A stretch of 64,000 bases of DNA from Kurthia populi (GCF_042686175.1 NZ_JBHUOR010000139.1:10989-74988), one strand, 5' to 3'; shown: positions 42,407 through 52,164, counted from the first letter of the stretch. Numbers and translations are program-made. Notes: generated by a model from the letters alone, not told the origin.

Positions 42407-45034
42407 CTATTTCGCGTCGTACCATGTATTACCAGATGCAGCATCTGCTTTTAATGGTACTTTTAATTTAACAGCTGCTTCCATCACAGCTGGCACAAGC
42501 TCTTCTAAAATAGCTAATTCTTCAGGTGGTGCTTCAAAAATCAACTCATCATGTACTTGTAGAAGCATTTTTGCTTGTAAATTTTTCGCTTTTAGTGCAG
42601 CCGCCATATCAATCATTGCTTTTTTTATAATATCTGCTGCTGTCCCTTGGATTGGTGTATTCATTGCTGTACGTTCTGCAAAGCTACGTACATTAAAGTT
42701 ACGGCTCTTTAAATCCGGTAAATAACGACGACGATTTAGTAGCGTTGTAACATAACCGTCCTTTTTCGCTTGTTCAACAATCGAGCTCATATAGCCCTGT
42801 ACGCCTGGGTAACTTTCAAAATAGCGTTCAATAAATTCGGCCGCTTCTTTACGCGTAATACCCAAGTTTTGTGATAATCCATAATCACTGATACCGTATA
42901 CAATACCAAAATTTACAGCTTTTGCTTGGCGACGCATATTTGATGTCACATCTTCTTTCGCTACACCAAACACATCCATTGCTGTTTTCGTATGAATATC
43001 TAAATCATGCTTGAAAGCATCGATTAAGTTCGCTTCATCTGCCATATCCGCTAATACACGTAATTCAATTTGTGAGTAATCGGCAGAAAACAACTTCCAG
43101 CCCTCATGACTTGGCACAAATGCTTGACGAATTTTACGCCCTTCCTCTAAGCGGACTGGAATGTTTTGCAAATTCGGGTCAATCGAGCTTAGACGCCCTG
43201 TAGCAGTTAATGCTTGCTGATAACGTGTATGAATTTTATGATCCTTTTCATGTACGACCTTTAATAAGCCTTCGATATACGTTGATTTTAACTTTCCAAG
43301 CTGACGAAACTCTAGAATGTAATCAATAATGTCATGCTCAGGTTGTAGCTTTTCAAGCACATCCGCTGCTGTTGAATAACCGGTTTTTGTTTTTTTAATA
43401 ATAGGAAGTTCCAGTTTTTCAAATAGAACAACGCCTAGTTGTTTCGGTGAATTAATATTAAATTCTGTTCCTGCTAATGCGTAGATTTTTTGCTCAATCG
43501 CATCTAATTTTAATGTAAGCTCCTCACCCATTTCGATTAGACGTTGCTCATTTACAACAACCCCAGCACATTCCATGTCACATAAAATAAGTGCTAGTGG
43601 TAACTCAATCGTTTTGTATAATTCAAATTGCTCTTTATCTTGTAATGCTTTCTCAATCGTCGGAAGCGCATGCCAAACAGCTAATGCTTTACGTGCTACA
43701 TGCTCTGCTAGTACGACTTGCTCTGGTATAGCACGTTTTGCGCCCTTACCATAGACTTGCTCCGCTACTTGCACATCATAATAGCCATAGCTTTTCGCAA
43801 CCGTAGCCACATCGTCTAAGTTTTGACCTGCTTCATCAATATAGGCAGCTAATAGCATATCGGCTTTGACACCATTTAATGCGATACCAAAGCGGTGAAG
43901 TGCAGCTCGTTGTGCCTTCACATCATAAACATATTTTATTTTCGTATCATCTGCTAAATATGCTTTGACTACTTCAGATTGCTGTACCGCTTCAAATGGC
44001 ATATAGTAAGAAGCTTCACCAGCCGTAAAACCAACACCTAAAATCGCACAGCTATGATAATGCTCATCCTCTAGCTCGACATGCACAGCCATTGTGTCCG
44101 TTAATTTATCCGTCATATCATCGACGATTTCCCACGCGATATCTTTTTTCTCTGTCGTTTCCTCAACAGCTAAATCACTTTTTTCAATTAATGATTTAAA
44201 TGACAGCTCACGCCAAATACCAAATAACGCTTCTGTATCTGGTGCACTCCATGCCAAATCATCAATCGATAACTCAAGTGGTACATCACGGTTAATTGTC
44301 GCAAGCTCTTTACTCATTAAAGCTTGCTCCTCATTCGCCATAAGTTTCTCTTTTAATTTTGCACCTTTGACGTCCTCAAGATGTGCATAAACTTCTTCAA
44401 CGGTCGGATGCTGCGTTAATAATTTAATAGCCGTTTTTTCACCCACCCCTGGGACACCTGGAATATTATCTGATGAATCGCCCATTAAGCCTTTCATATC
44501 AATAATTTGCAGCGGTGTTAAACCGTATTTTTCCTGAATATGTGCCGGTGTATAGTGCTCAATATCGGTCATGCCTTTACGCGTAATATAAACTGTTGTA
44601 TTATCCGATGCTAATTGTGTTAAATCCTTATCACCTGAAATAATAATCGTTTCAAGGCCTTGTTCATCTGCTTGACGGCTCAATGTTCCAATAATATCAT
44701 CCGCCTCATACATTTCTAATTCATAGCGCTTCATATTATACGCATCTAATAATTTTCGTAAATACGGGAATTGTTCTGACAGCTCAGGCGGTGTCTTTTG
44801 ACGACCTCCTTTATAGTCTTTAAATGTGCTATGGCGGAATGTCGTTTTCCCTGCATCAAAGGCAACTAAAATGCGCGTTGGATTTTCTTCTCCTAAAATC
44901 TTTTGTAGCATCGTCGTAAAGCCATATACGGCATTTGTATGAATGCCTTGCTCATTTGTTAAAAGTGGTAACGCAAAAAATGCGCGATAGGCTAAACTGT
45001 TGCCATCTAATAATAGTAACTTTTCTTTTGTCAT
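42407..45034 (-). CDS. polA: DNA polymerase I
   Basis: Repair and Okazaki-fragment processing polymerase. 875 aa: 5'-3' exonuclease domain (about 1-290, DGNSLAYRAFFALP; SGDKDLTQLA; GVPGVGEKTA), a middle 3'-5' exonuclease-like domain lacking the standard DxE and DxxxD acidic motifs, and the polymerase domain with motif A DYSQIELRVLADMA, motif B RRQAKAVNFGIVYG and motif C QVHDELIFE. So proofreading is probably absent, as in other Bacillus PolI. Heads the polA-mutM-coaE run. Confidence 0.97.
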   Translation of the reverse strand: MTKEKLLLLDGNSLAYRAFFALPLLTNEQGIHTNAVYGFTTMLQKILGEENPTRILVAFDAGKTTFRHSTFKDYKGGRQKTPPELSEQFPYLRKLLDAYNMKRYELEMYEADDIIGTLSRQADEQGLETIIISGDKDLTQLASDNTTVYITRKGMTDIEHYTPAHIQEKYGLTPLQIIDMKGLMGDSSDNIPGVPGVGEKTAIKLLTQHPTVEEVYAHLEDVKGAKLKEKLMANEEQALMSKELATINRDVPLELSIDDLAWSAPDTEALFGIWRELSFKSLIEKSDLAVEETTEKKDIAWEIVDDMTDKLTDTMAVHVELEDEHYHSCAILGVGFTAGEASYYMPFEAVQQSEVVKAYLADDTKIKYVYDVKAQRAALHRFGIALNGVKADMLLAAYIDEAGQNLDDVATVAKSYGYYDVQVAEQVYGKGAKRAIPEQVVLAEHVARKALAVWHALPTIEKALQDKEQFELYKTIELPLALILCDMECAGVVVNEQRLIEMGEELTLKLDAIEQKIYALAGTEFNINSPKQLGVVLFEKLELPIIKKTKTGYSTAADVLEKLQPEHDIIDYILEFRQLGKLKSTYIEGLLKVVHEKDHKIHTRYQQALTATGRLSSIDPNLQNIPVRLEEGRKIRQAFVPSHEGWKLFSADYSQIELRVLADMADEANLIDAFKHDLDIHTKTAMDVFGVAKEDVTSNMRRQAKAVNFGIVYGISDYGLSQNLGITRKEAAEFIERYFESYPGVQGYMSSIVEQAKKDGYVTTLLNRRRYLPDLKSRNFNVRSFAERTAMNTPIQGTAADIIKKAMIDMAAALKAKNLQAKMLLQVHDELIFEAPPEELAILEELVPAVMEAAVKLKVPLKADAASGNTWYDAK

Positions 45035-45118
45035 CGTTACATTCCCTTCCTAGTAAACTTATCTCTTCTATCTTACCATGCCAGCAACAAATCGTCGCAC
45101 ACACGTTCTTTTTAACGC

Positions 45119-45158
45119 AAAAAAAGACCGGTAGAAGTCTCGGTTACTTCTACCGGTC
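45119..45158 (-). terminator. Strong terminator upstream of polA
   Basis: Perfect 12-bp stem GACCGGTAGAAG (45126-45137 with 45147-45158) and TTTTTTT on the minus strand. It is 220 bp after the phoR stop and probably ends the phoPR transcript. Confidence 0.9.
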
Positions 45159-45379
45159 AAATGGTGAAAAAATAGCAGCCGTTCTCGTCACAGAACGCCC
45201 TCGTTTCTGTCCGTCTGCGATTTCGTCACGATTTTCGCCACACACAAGTAGCTCCAGACGCAAAATTACCAATTGGCAACAAGGGGATCGTCTGAATAAA
45301 AGGGAATTTGAAGGGGGCCTTCGCTATTTATAGTACCAATACTCTTTGAAGACTTTATAAACGAATTGTAAAGATATTG
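45159..45379. other. Gene-free, partly GC-rich stretch after phoR
   Basis: About 220 bp without a credible gene. Positions about 45175-45265 are clearly richer in G and C than other gaps here and contain a GTTCT/AGAAC hairpin near 45181-45196. A 132-codon plus-strand frame through it has no ribosome site and overlaps polA antisense, so it is not called. Confidence 0.45.
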
Positions 45380-46843
45380 TTAAGATGGTATTTTCGGTAG
45401 CATAACACGCATCGTTGTACCCTGGCCTACTTCACTTTCAACCTGGATTTTACCGTGATGAATTTCAATTAAATGCTTCACAATCGCCAGGCCCAGACCT
45501 GTACCACCTGAATTTCGACTACGCGCACGATCAACACGATAAAAGCGTTCAAAGACGCGCGGAATTTCTTCTTTCGCAATCCCAATCCCTTCATCTTTCA
45601 CTTCTAAAATGCCAAATTTCGAATTGTCACTTAGTCGCATCGTTATCGTCGTGTGCTCAGGCGAGTAGTTAATGGCATTAAATAATAAATTCACAATAAC
45701 TTGCATCAAACGATTCGCATCACCTAATATAACAATGTCATCGGGTGCTTCAACCTGTAGTATCATTTCCTTTTCTTCAAGCTGCTGTGCAGACATCTCT
45801 GCTGCTCGCTTCACTAAATCATTCAAACTTGTCGGCAATAAATCTAGCTGAAAGCCATGTTTTTCAAGCTTCGAAAGCTCTAGTAAATCATTGACAAGCA
45901 TTTGAAGACGATTGCTTTCCTGATTCATAATCTCAAGGAATGTTAGTAATGTTTCTTCATCCTTATATGCGCCGTCAAGCAATGTTTCGGAGAAGCCTTT
46001 CATCGACGTAATCGGTGTGCGTAATTCATGTGAGACATTGGCAACAAAATCTTTACGAACCTGTTCTAGCTTTTTAAGCTCTGTAATATCATGCATGACA
46101 ATGACCACACCTAGCCAGTGCCCATGCTCCCCAATTACTGGCGCACCATACACTTCCATATGACGCATTCCACCATCAAGCGGAATCTGAATTTGTTGGC
46201 GATACGCTTCTTCTGTCATAAAGACATGGTCAACAAATTCTTCGAGCTCAAGTGGCATACCTAAATCCCGGAATACATGCTCAGTCACTTCATCATATTC
46301 TTTTTCAAATAGCTTTAAAAACACACGATTGACGACAGAAATATCGCCCTCGCGTCCAATCATAATCAACGAACTGCCCATATTTTCAATCAGTGTTTTC
46401 AAACGCTCTTGTTCAATCTCACGCGTCATCATCATATCTTGTAAATTTCGGGCTAGCACATTAATGGAGCTACTTAATGAAGCAGTCGGTGCTTCTGCAG
46501 ATTCATAAGCACGCGCACGGTAATTTCCTTTTGCTAATTCTAAAGCTGTATTCGTCACATGGTCGACAGAAGACGTCACATTATGCAAAATACGATTGCT
46601 AAGTAGCATTAGTACAATAAATGCCACAATGAGCGCACCAATTAACACAAGCCAAAATGATAATGCATCATGGACTTGGCGATTAGTAGCCTGTGATAGC
46701 GCATCACTTGCAGAAAGGCGCTTTTCAATTGTCGTATCAATATAAGCAGGTAATAATTGACCGATACCAAAACCTAGGCTTGCTAACACAGCTGCGTACA
46801 AGAAACCAAACGCTGTTAGTAAGCGTACTCGCATTGATTTCAT
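45380..46843 (-). CDS. phoR: Sensor histidine kinase PhoR (short extracellular domain)
   Basis: Phosphate-starvation sensor kinase. 487 aa: two membrane spans (about 7-30 and 60-82) enclosing only about 30 outside residues, HAMP (about 84-135), PAS (about 150-255), HisKA with phospho-acceptor H272 in VSHELRTP, and HATPase with NxxxN and GTGLGLAIVKH. B. subtilis PhoR (579 aa) has a larger outside domain, so sensing here may be cytoplasmic. Start overlaps the phoP stop by one nt; a second ATG three codons on is possible. Confidence 0.9.
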   Translation of the reverse strand: MKSMRVRLLTAFGFLYAAVLASLGFGIGQLLPAYIDTTIEKRLSASDALSQATNRQVHDALSFWLVLIGALIVAFIVLMLLSNRILHNVTSSVDHVTNTALELAKGNYRARAYESAEAPTASLSSSINVLARNLQDMMMTREIEQERLKTLIENMGSSLIMIGREGDISVVNRVFLKLFEKEYDEVTEHVFRDLGMPLELEEFVDHVFMTEEAYRQQIQIPLDGGMRHMEVYGAPVIGEHGHWLGVVIVMHDITELKKLEQVRKDFVANVSHELRTPITSMKGFSETLLDGAYKDEETLLTFLEIMNQESNRLQMLVNDLLELSKLEKHGFQLDLLPTSLNDLVKRAAEMSAQQLEEKEMILQVEAPDDIVILGDANRLMQVIVNLLFNAINYSPEHTTITMRLSDNSKFGILEVKDEGIGIAKEEIPRVFERFYRVDRARSRNSGGTGLGLAIVKHLIEIHHGKIQVESEVGQGTTMRVMLPKIPS

Positions 46844-47550
46844 TATCCTTTGGGCTCCTCAAATTTATAGCCCAACCCACGAATCGTTTTAATAAATTTA
46901 GGCTTACGGCTGTTTTCTTCAATTTGATCACGCAAATGGCTAATATGTACATCTACAATACGTGTATCGCCCGCAAAATCATAGTGCCATACTGCACTTA
47001 GTAATTGGTCTCGCGTCAATACACGATTTTTATTATCTAACAAATAAACAAGTAACTCGAATTCTTTTGGCGTAAACTCTAATTCCTTACCATCTAATGT
47101 TGCTTCAAAGCGGTCTGGATAAACACTTAACGCACCAATATGATACGTCTTTTCACGTTCAACTTCTGTCGTTTGTTCCTGCACTTTTGAGCGACGTAGC
47201 ACCGCTTTTACACGCGCTACTACTTCTCGTGGACTAAATGGCTTTGTCATATAATCATCCGCGCCTAATTCGAGTCCTAACACTTTATCAAACTCATCGT
47301 CTTTTGCTGTTAGCATAATAATCGGTGTACCAATTTTTTGAATGCGTAATTCTTTGCATACTTCCATACCATCTTTTTTAGGAAGCATTAAATCAAGCAA
47401 AATTAAATCAGGTAATTCTGCCACTGCTCTATTAAGACCCTCTTGTCCATCAAAAGCTTGAATGACTTCATAGCCTGCTTGTTTCAAGTTGTATTGTAAT
47501 AATGTTGAAATTGCTAATTCGTCTTCTACTACTAAAATTTTATTTGTCAT
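46843..47550 (-). CDS. phoP: Response regulator PhoP
   Basis: 235 aa OmpR-type regulator: receiver domain with phospho-acceptor D53 (LLDLMLP), lysine in MLTAKDDE, and a winged-helix DNA-binding domain (about 135-235) with FTPKEFELLVYLL and RGLGYKFE. Start ATG has GGAGGC upstream. Pairs with phoR, one-base overlap. Position between mdh and polA matches B. subtilis phoPR, which supports the phosphate-response assignment. Confidence 0.92.
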   Translation of the reverse strand: MTNKILVVEDELAISTLLQYNLKQAGYEVIQAFDGQEGLNRAVAELPDLILLDLMLPKKDGMEVCKELRIQKIGTPIIMLTAKDDEFDKVLGLELGADDYMTKPFSPREVVARVKAVLRRSKVQEQTTEVEREKTYHIGALSVYPDRFEATLDGKELEFTPKEFELLVYLLDNKNRVLTRDQLLSAVWHYDFAGDTRIVDVHISHLRDQIEENSRKPKFIKTIRGLGYKFEEPKG

Positions 47551-47599
47551 GTTTGTTTGCCTCCAAAATGTTCGTTTGAAACCCCCATCTCAAATTCAC

Positions 47600-48040
47600 T
47601 CATTTAGGTGGTATTGCGATTACCGTTCCAGTCACAATTAATTCATCTGTCGATAGGTTACGTCCTTCAACATGAATCATAATTCCTTGAATCGATTCCC
47701 GCTTATCGATGACGTTTAAGACGATATGAATCGTTTCGTAATGATAGAGGATACCGGGAAACTGTAGTGCAAGCTCTATAATTCGCGAGCCTGGACCTGG
47801 TAAATATTTTGATATTGTTGACGTAATAATGCCATTTAATAGAACAGTCGGTACAATTGGACGTCCAAATTCCGTTCGACTTGCGTAATCATGTTGAATA
47901 AATAACGGATTGCTATCATTTGTTAATCCTAAATAGAGCAGTAATTGCTGGTCTTCAATTTTTTCTGTAATTTGAATAGAATCGCCAACCTCTACTTGAT
48001 CAAATGTTTTACCAATGCGGTTATTTTTACCTAATAACAT
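47600..48040 (-). CDS. MaoC-like (R)-hydratase/hotdog-fold protein
   Basis: 146 aa single hotdog domain. Motif GLTNDSNPLFIQHDYASRTEFG resembles the hydratase-2 signature with Asp and His (normally D-x4-H); here NDSNPLFIQHD offers Asp and His. PIVPTVLLNGI follows. Probable enoyl-CoA hydratase or acyl-binding protein; substrate unknown. Start ATG 9 nt after AGGAGG. Lies between mdh and phoP, a placement also seen in other Bacillales as far as I recall. Confidence 0.75.
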   Translation of the reverse strand: MLLGKNNRIGKTFDQVEVGDSIQITEKIEDQQLLLYLGLTNDSNPLFIQHDYASRTEFGRPIVPTVLLNGIITSTISKYLPGPGSRIIELALQFPGILYHYETIHIVLNVIDKRESIQGIMIHVEGRNLSTDELIVTGTVIAIPPK

Positions 48041-48144
48041 AGTATCCAGCCTCCTCTCTCCTACTCTGTTTTTATAGTATCAGTTATAGGATGAAAAATC
48101 GAGCACAAGTGTTGCATTACTTACTTTCTAACATTTAGGCCAAC

Positions 48145-48176
48145 AAAAAAGGTCGAGCAGGCGGCCCAACCTTTTT
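48145..48176 (-). terminator. Terminator of mdh
   Basis: Stem GGTTGGGC/GCTCGACC with GU pairs flanked by A/T runs, just after the mdh stop. Confidence 0.8.
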
Positions 48177-48182
48177 TGCTAT

Positions 48183-49121
48183 TTAATCTAATGCCTGCAT
48201 AACATCTTTTACTGCATCTGCTGAATAATTCAATGCCTGCTGCTCTTCATCTGTCAGTGGTAGTTCAATGATTTCTTCGATGCCTTCTGCACCTAAAATT
48301 GTCGGTACACCTAAATAAATACCTGATTGTCCATATTCACCTTCTAAATAAGCAATTGTCGGTAAAATGCGGCGTTGGTCCTTCAAAATGGCTTCTGCCA
48401 TTTCTACCATCGCGGCAGCAGGTGCATAGTAAGCAGAACCATTACCTAAGAGGTTAACAATTTCACCACCACCGACACGTGTACGTCGCACGATAGCGTC
48501 TAGTCGCTCTTTATCGATTAATAATTCCAGTGGTACACCACCGGCATAAGAATAACGAACAAGCGGTACCATCGTATCTCCGTGCCCACCTAAAACAAAG
48601 CCTGAAATATCTTTCACCGATATATTTAGCTCCTCTGCTACAAAGGTACGAAAACGAGCCGTATCTAAAATACCCGATTGTCCAATCACTCGGTTTTTAG
48701 GAAAACCAGATGCCTTATAAACCGTATAGGTCATCGCATCCACTGGATTCGTTAATACTAATAAAATGGCATTTGGCGAATAATTAGCCACTTCTTTTGC
48801 TACCGATTCCATGACACGTTGATTTGTTTTCACAAGGTCATCACGACTCATTCCCGGCTTACGAGCAATCCCTGCTGTAATGATGACAACATCTGAATCT
48901 GCTGTATCTTCATAATTAGCTGTTCCTGTTACTTGTGAATCAAAACTTAAAATTGGTGCAGCCTCTGCCATATCAAGCGCTTTTCCTTTTGTTGGATTTT
49001 CTGCTTGTGGAATATCGACTAGCACCACATCACCAAGTTCTTTTTGCGCTACTAAAAAAGCAGCTGTAGATCCGGTAAACCCGCTACCGATAATAGAAAT
49101 CTTTTTACGTTTATGAGACAT
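48183..49121 (-). CDS. mdh: Malate dehydrogenase
   Basis: NAD-dependent malate/oxaloacetate conversion in the TCA cycle. 312 aa, LDH-like type: nucleotide-binding IIGSGFTGSTAA, IARKPGMSRDDL with substrate-binding Arg, LTNPVDAM, and catalytic His in GGHGDTMVPL. Start has AGGAGG. Third gene of citZ-icd-mdh, 87 bp after icd with a terminator-like hairpin between them, so levels may be stepped. Confidence 0.97.
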   Translation of the reverse strand: MSHKRKKISIIGSGFTGSTAAFLVAQKELGDVVLVDIPQAENPTKGKALDMAEAAPILSFDSQVTGTANYEDTADSDVVIITAGIARKPGMSRDDLVKTNQRVMESVAKEVANYSPNAILLVLTNPVDAMTYTVYKASGFPKNRVIGQSGILDTARFRTFVAEELNISVKDISGFVLGGHGDTMVPLVRYSYAGGVPLELLIDKERLDAIVRRTRVGGGEIVNLLGNGSAYYAPAAAMVEMAEAILKDQRRILPTIAYLEGEYGQSGIYLGVPTILGAEGIEEIIELPLTDEEQQALNYSADAVKDVMQALD

Positions 49122-49163
49122 ATTAAAATCCTCCTATTCTACAATAAAATGGTAATTGAGTAT

Positions 49164-49194
49164 AAAAAAAGAGATGAAGCAAGCTTCACCTCTT
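49164..49194 (-). terminator. Terminator-like hairpin between icd and mdh
   Basis: Stem AAGAGATGAAG/CTTCACCTCTT (49169-49179 with 49184-49194, one GU) and minus-strand T-run. Likely partial termination within the operon. Confidence 0.75.
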
Positions 49195-49208
49195 ATAACC
49201 CTTAAGGA

Positions 49209-50471
49209 TTAAAGGTTTTTGATTAATTCGTCAGCGAATTCTGAGCATTTAACTTCAGTAGCGCCATCCATTAGACGTGCGAAGTCGTAAGTTACAACTT
49301 TAGAAGCGATTGTTTTTTCTACTGATGCTGTAATAGCGTCAGCAGCTTCTTGCCAGCCTAAGTGTTCAAGCATTAATACGCCTGAAAGTAATACTGATGA
49401 TGGGTTAACTTTGTCTTGACCAGCATATTTTGGAGCAGTACCGTGAGTAGCTTCAAAGATAGCGTGACCAGTTACGTAGTTAATGTTAGCGCCTGGAGCG
49501 ATACCAATACCACCAACTTGTGCAGCTAATGCATCAGAGATGTAGTCGCCGTTTAAGTTCATTGTAGCTACTACGTCGAACTCTTTAGGGCGAGTTAAGA
49601 TTTGTTGTAAGAAGATATCAGCGATAGAATCTTTTACGATGATTTTGCCTTCAGCTTCAGCTTTAGCTTGTGCAGCGTTTGCAGCTTCAGTACCTTCAGC
49701 TTCAACGATTGCATCATATTGAGCCCAAGTGAATACTTTATCGCCGAATTCGTTTGCAGCTAAATCGTAACCCCATTGTTTGAATCCACCTTCAGTGAAT
49801 TTCATGATGTTACCTTTGTGTACTAAAGTAACAGTTGGTTTGTTGTTATCGATTGCATAGTTGATAGCAGCGCGTACTAGACGTTCTGTACCTTCTTTAG
49901 AAACTGGTTTAATACCTAAACCTGAAGTTTCTGGGAAGCGAATTTTGTTAACACCTAGTTCAGTTTGTAAGAAGTTTAATAATTTCTTTTGTTCGTCTGA
50001 ACCAGCTTTGTATTCGATACCAGCGTAGATATCTTCAGTGTTTTCACGGAAGATTACCATGTCAACGTCTTCTGGTTTTTTAACTGGAGAAGGAACACCT
50101 TCGAAGTGACGTACTGGACGTAAGCATACATATAAGTCAAGAGTTTGACGTAATGCTACGTTTAGTGAACGGATACCGCCACCGATTGGAGTTGTAAGAG
50201 GTCCTTTGATAGCGATTAAGTATTCGTTGATTTTGTCTAAAGTTTCTTGTGGTAACCATTCGCCTGTAGCGTTGAATGCTTTTTCACCAGCTAAAACTTC
50301 TAACCATTCGATTGATTTTTCGCCATTGTAAGCATTTTTAACAGCTGCGTCAATAACGCGTGAAGCTGCGTGCCAGATATCAGGACCGATACCGTCACCG
50401 ATGATGAATGGGATTGTTGGGTTGTTCGGTACGTTTAACACACCGTTGTTTTCCATAGTAATTTTTGCCAT
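49209..50471 (-). CDS. icd: Isocitrate dehydrogenase (NADP)
   Basis: Oxidative decarboxylation of isocitrate. 420 aa: nucleotide-binding region around IIGDGIGPDIW, substrate motif around ETSGLGI and VTLVHKGNIMKFTEG, and C-terminal family region ATHGTAPKYAG. Start ATG has AGGAGGCG. Middle gene of the TCA operon; a stable hairpin without T-run lies between citZ and icd. Confidence 0.97.
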   Translation of the reverse strand: MAKITMENNGVLNVPNNPTIPFIIGDGIGPDIWHAASRVIDAAVKNAYNGEKSIEWLEVLAGEKAFNATGEWLPQETLDKINEYLIAIKGPLTTPIGGGIRSLNVALRQTLDLYVCLRPVRHFEGVPSPVKKPEDVDMVIFRENTEDIYAGIEYKAGSDEQKKLLNFLQTELGVNKIRFPETSGLGIKPVSKEGTERLVRAAINYAIDNNKPTVTLVHKGNIMKFTEGGFKQWGYDLAANEFGDKVFTWAQYDAIVEAEGTEAANAAQAKAEAEGKIIVKDSIADIFLQQILTRPKEFDVVATMNLNGDYISDALAAQVGGIGIAPGANINYVTGHAIFEATHGTAPKYAGQDKVNPSSVLLSGVLMLEHLGWQEAADAITASVEKTIASKVVTYDFARLMDGATEVKCSEFADELIKNL

Positions 50472-50505
50472 GTAAATTGCGCCTCCTAAAGTTAATCATA
50501 ATCAT

Positions 50506-50532
50506 GGGCTTGGTCCAATAAGGAACAAGCCC
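50506..50532 (-). other. Hairpin between citZ and icd
   Basis: Arms 50506-50516 and 50522-50532 (11 bp, one mismatch, GGGCTTG core). No T-run, so it is probably an mRNA stability or processing structure rather than a terminator. Confidence 0.5.
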
Positions 50533-50603
50533 ACTGACTATTACATTATATCATACAGTTCTATTTGAAGCATTTCGCATTTGAGCGAAAATTCGCTAAG
50601 TTA

Positions 50604-51719
50604 TTAGCGTTCTTCAACTGGAACGTACTTTTGTAAACCAGGTCCTACGTACTCAGCACGTGGACGGATTAAACGGTTGTTTGCATATTGTTCTAAAATA
50701 TGTGCAGACCAACCAGCTGTACGTGATACAGCGAATACTGGTGTGAATAAATCATGTTCGATTTCTAATGAATCGTAAACTGATGCTGAGAAGAAGTCAA
50801 CGTTTGCAGGTAAGTGTTTTTGTTCCCAGATCATGTCATGGATTTTCACTGACATATCGTAAAGTTCTGGTTTACCAGTTAATTTAGTAAGTTTTTCAGA
50901 CATTTTACGTAAGTGTGGTGCACGAGGGTCACCAGAACGGTATACGCGGTGACCGAATCCCATGATTTTAACTTTGTTATCTAATTTATCTTGAATGTAA
51001 GATTCAACATTGTCTACTGAACCAATTTCAGATAACATTTTCATAACTTGCTCGTTAGCGCCACCGTGTAATGGACCTTTTAATGCGCCGATTGCAGCAG
51101 TGATACCTGAGTAAATATCAGATAAAGTAGCTACACATACGCGTGCAGTAAATGTTGACGCATTTAATTCGTGGTCAGCGTGAAGAACTAACGCTTTGTT
51201 GAATGCTTCGATTTCGATAGCTTCAGGTTCAGTACCTTTTAGCATGTATAAGAAGTTAGCTGCATAGCTAAGGTCTTTTTTAGGTGCAATTGGTTCTTGA
51301 CCGTTACGCACACGTGCAAAAGTAGTAACTACTGTACCGATTTTCGCTTGTAAACGAATTGCTTTACGGTAGTTTGCTTCTGTTTCCATAACGTCTGCTT
51401 CTTTATCGAATGTTCCTAACATTGAAATCGCTGTACGTAGAGCAGCCATTGGATGCACTTGATCAAGTGGCATAGATTTGAATAAATCAACGATTGCAGT
51501 TGGGATTTCCATGTTGTCTGCTAATTGTTGTTTTAATTCTGCTAATTCTTGAGCATTTGGAAGACGAGTGTTCCAAAGTAAGAATACCACTTCTTCAAAT
51601 GATGCATTTTCAGCTAAATCGTCGATGCTGTAACCAACGTATGTTAATTTATCATCAATGATTGAACTTACTTTTGTTTCTGCTGCTACGATACCTTCTA
51701 AACCTTTTGTTGATGCCAT
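50604..51719 (-). CDS. citZ: Citrate synthase CitZ
   Basis: Condenses acetyl-CoA with oxaloacetate. 371 aa: HADHELNASTF with catalytic His, GPLHGGANE, MGFGHRVYR and the catalytic Asp region VDFFSASVYD. The frame extends to 51770, but TAGGAGCG before the ATG at 51719 and a length equal to B. subtilis CitZ favour this start. First gene of citZ-icd-mdh behind a SigA promoter with a cre-like site. Confidence 0.96.
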   Translation of the reverse strand: MASTKGLEGIVAAETKVSSIIDDKLTYVGYSIDDLAENASFEEVVFLLWNTRLPNAQELAELKQQLADNMEIPTAIVDLFKSMPLDQVHPMAALRTAISMLGTFDKEADVMETEANYRKAIRLQAKIGTVVTTFARVRNGQEPIAPKKDLSYAANFLYMLKGTEPEAIEIEAFNKALVLHADHELNASTFTARVCVATLSDIYSGITAAIGALKGPLHGGANEQVMKMLSEIGSVDNVESYIQDKLDNKVKIMGFGHRVYRSGDPRAPHLRKMSEKLTKLTGKPELYDMSVKIHDMIWEQKHLPANVDFFSASVYDSLEIEHDLFTPVFAVSRTAGWSAHILEQYANNRLIRPRAEYVGPGLQKYVPVEER

Positions 51720-51803
51720 AGTAATATCGCTCCTATTCATATCATAAGTATTTGTAATAAATGTTCCCACTTATTACCCCAAAAAAATTATATGATTCTA
51801 TAA

Positions 51804-51817
51804 GTAAATCGCTTACA
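51804..51817. promoter_or_regulatory. cre-like site at the citZ start point
   Basis: Minus strand TGTAAGCGATTTAC matches the CcpA cre consensus at 12 of 14 positions, with inverted GTAA/TTAC halves. It covers about +1 to +14, so bound CcpA would block elongation. Confidence 0.6.
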
Positions 51818-51823
51818 TGAATT

Positions 51824-51852
51824 ATTATAATCAATTTTGACGGCTTTGTGAA
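51824..51852 (-). promoter_or_regulatory. citZ promoter
   Basis: TTCACA (51852-51847), 17-bp spacer, TATAAT (51829-51824). Expected start near 51817. Confidence 0.75.
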
Positions 51853-52108
51853 TTAAAACTAATCATTTAATAAATTTGGCGTTTTTAGTAGAGAAATACG
51901 ATTTTTTCTAGAAAAAATCGTAAATTTCAAGATGGTTATATTAAACTTAAAAGGGTTTTAATGTAATTTTTTATATAAAAAGTAACTTTTCACACACTAT
52001 ATACCTTGCTTATTACGTCATCTATAAATGTTTTTATATGCTGTTATAAACATTATTGTTGCTCGATTGTCCACTTTTTTCCTAGTCGTTCTACGTTTAA
52101 AATCCAGC
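51853..52108. other. AT-rich gap between pyk terminator and citZ promoter
   Basis: About 250 bp, very AT-rich; no gene or recognisable RNA. A short minus-strand frame near the pyk end is a shadow of pyk. Confidence 0.4.
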
Positions 52109-52146
52109 AAAAAAGCGAATGATCTTTTTTGACCATTCGCTTTTTT
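52109..52146 (-). terminator. Terminator of pfkA-pyk
   Basis: Long stem, arms 52109-52124 and 52131-52146 (16 bp, one mismatch), with a T-run; 18 bp after the pyk stop. Confidence 0.92.
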
Positions 52147-52164
52147 ATTATAATATTTTGGTTG

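Noticed and set aside
44935..45333. 132-codon plus-strand frame antisense to polA and the phoR-polA gap
   Set aside because: No ribosome site; half of it is antisense to polA and crosses a strong terminator.
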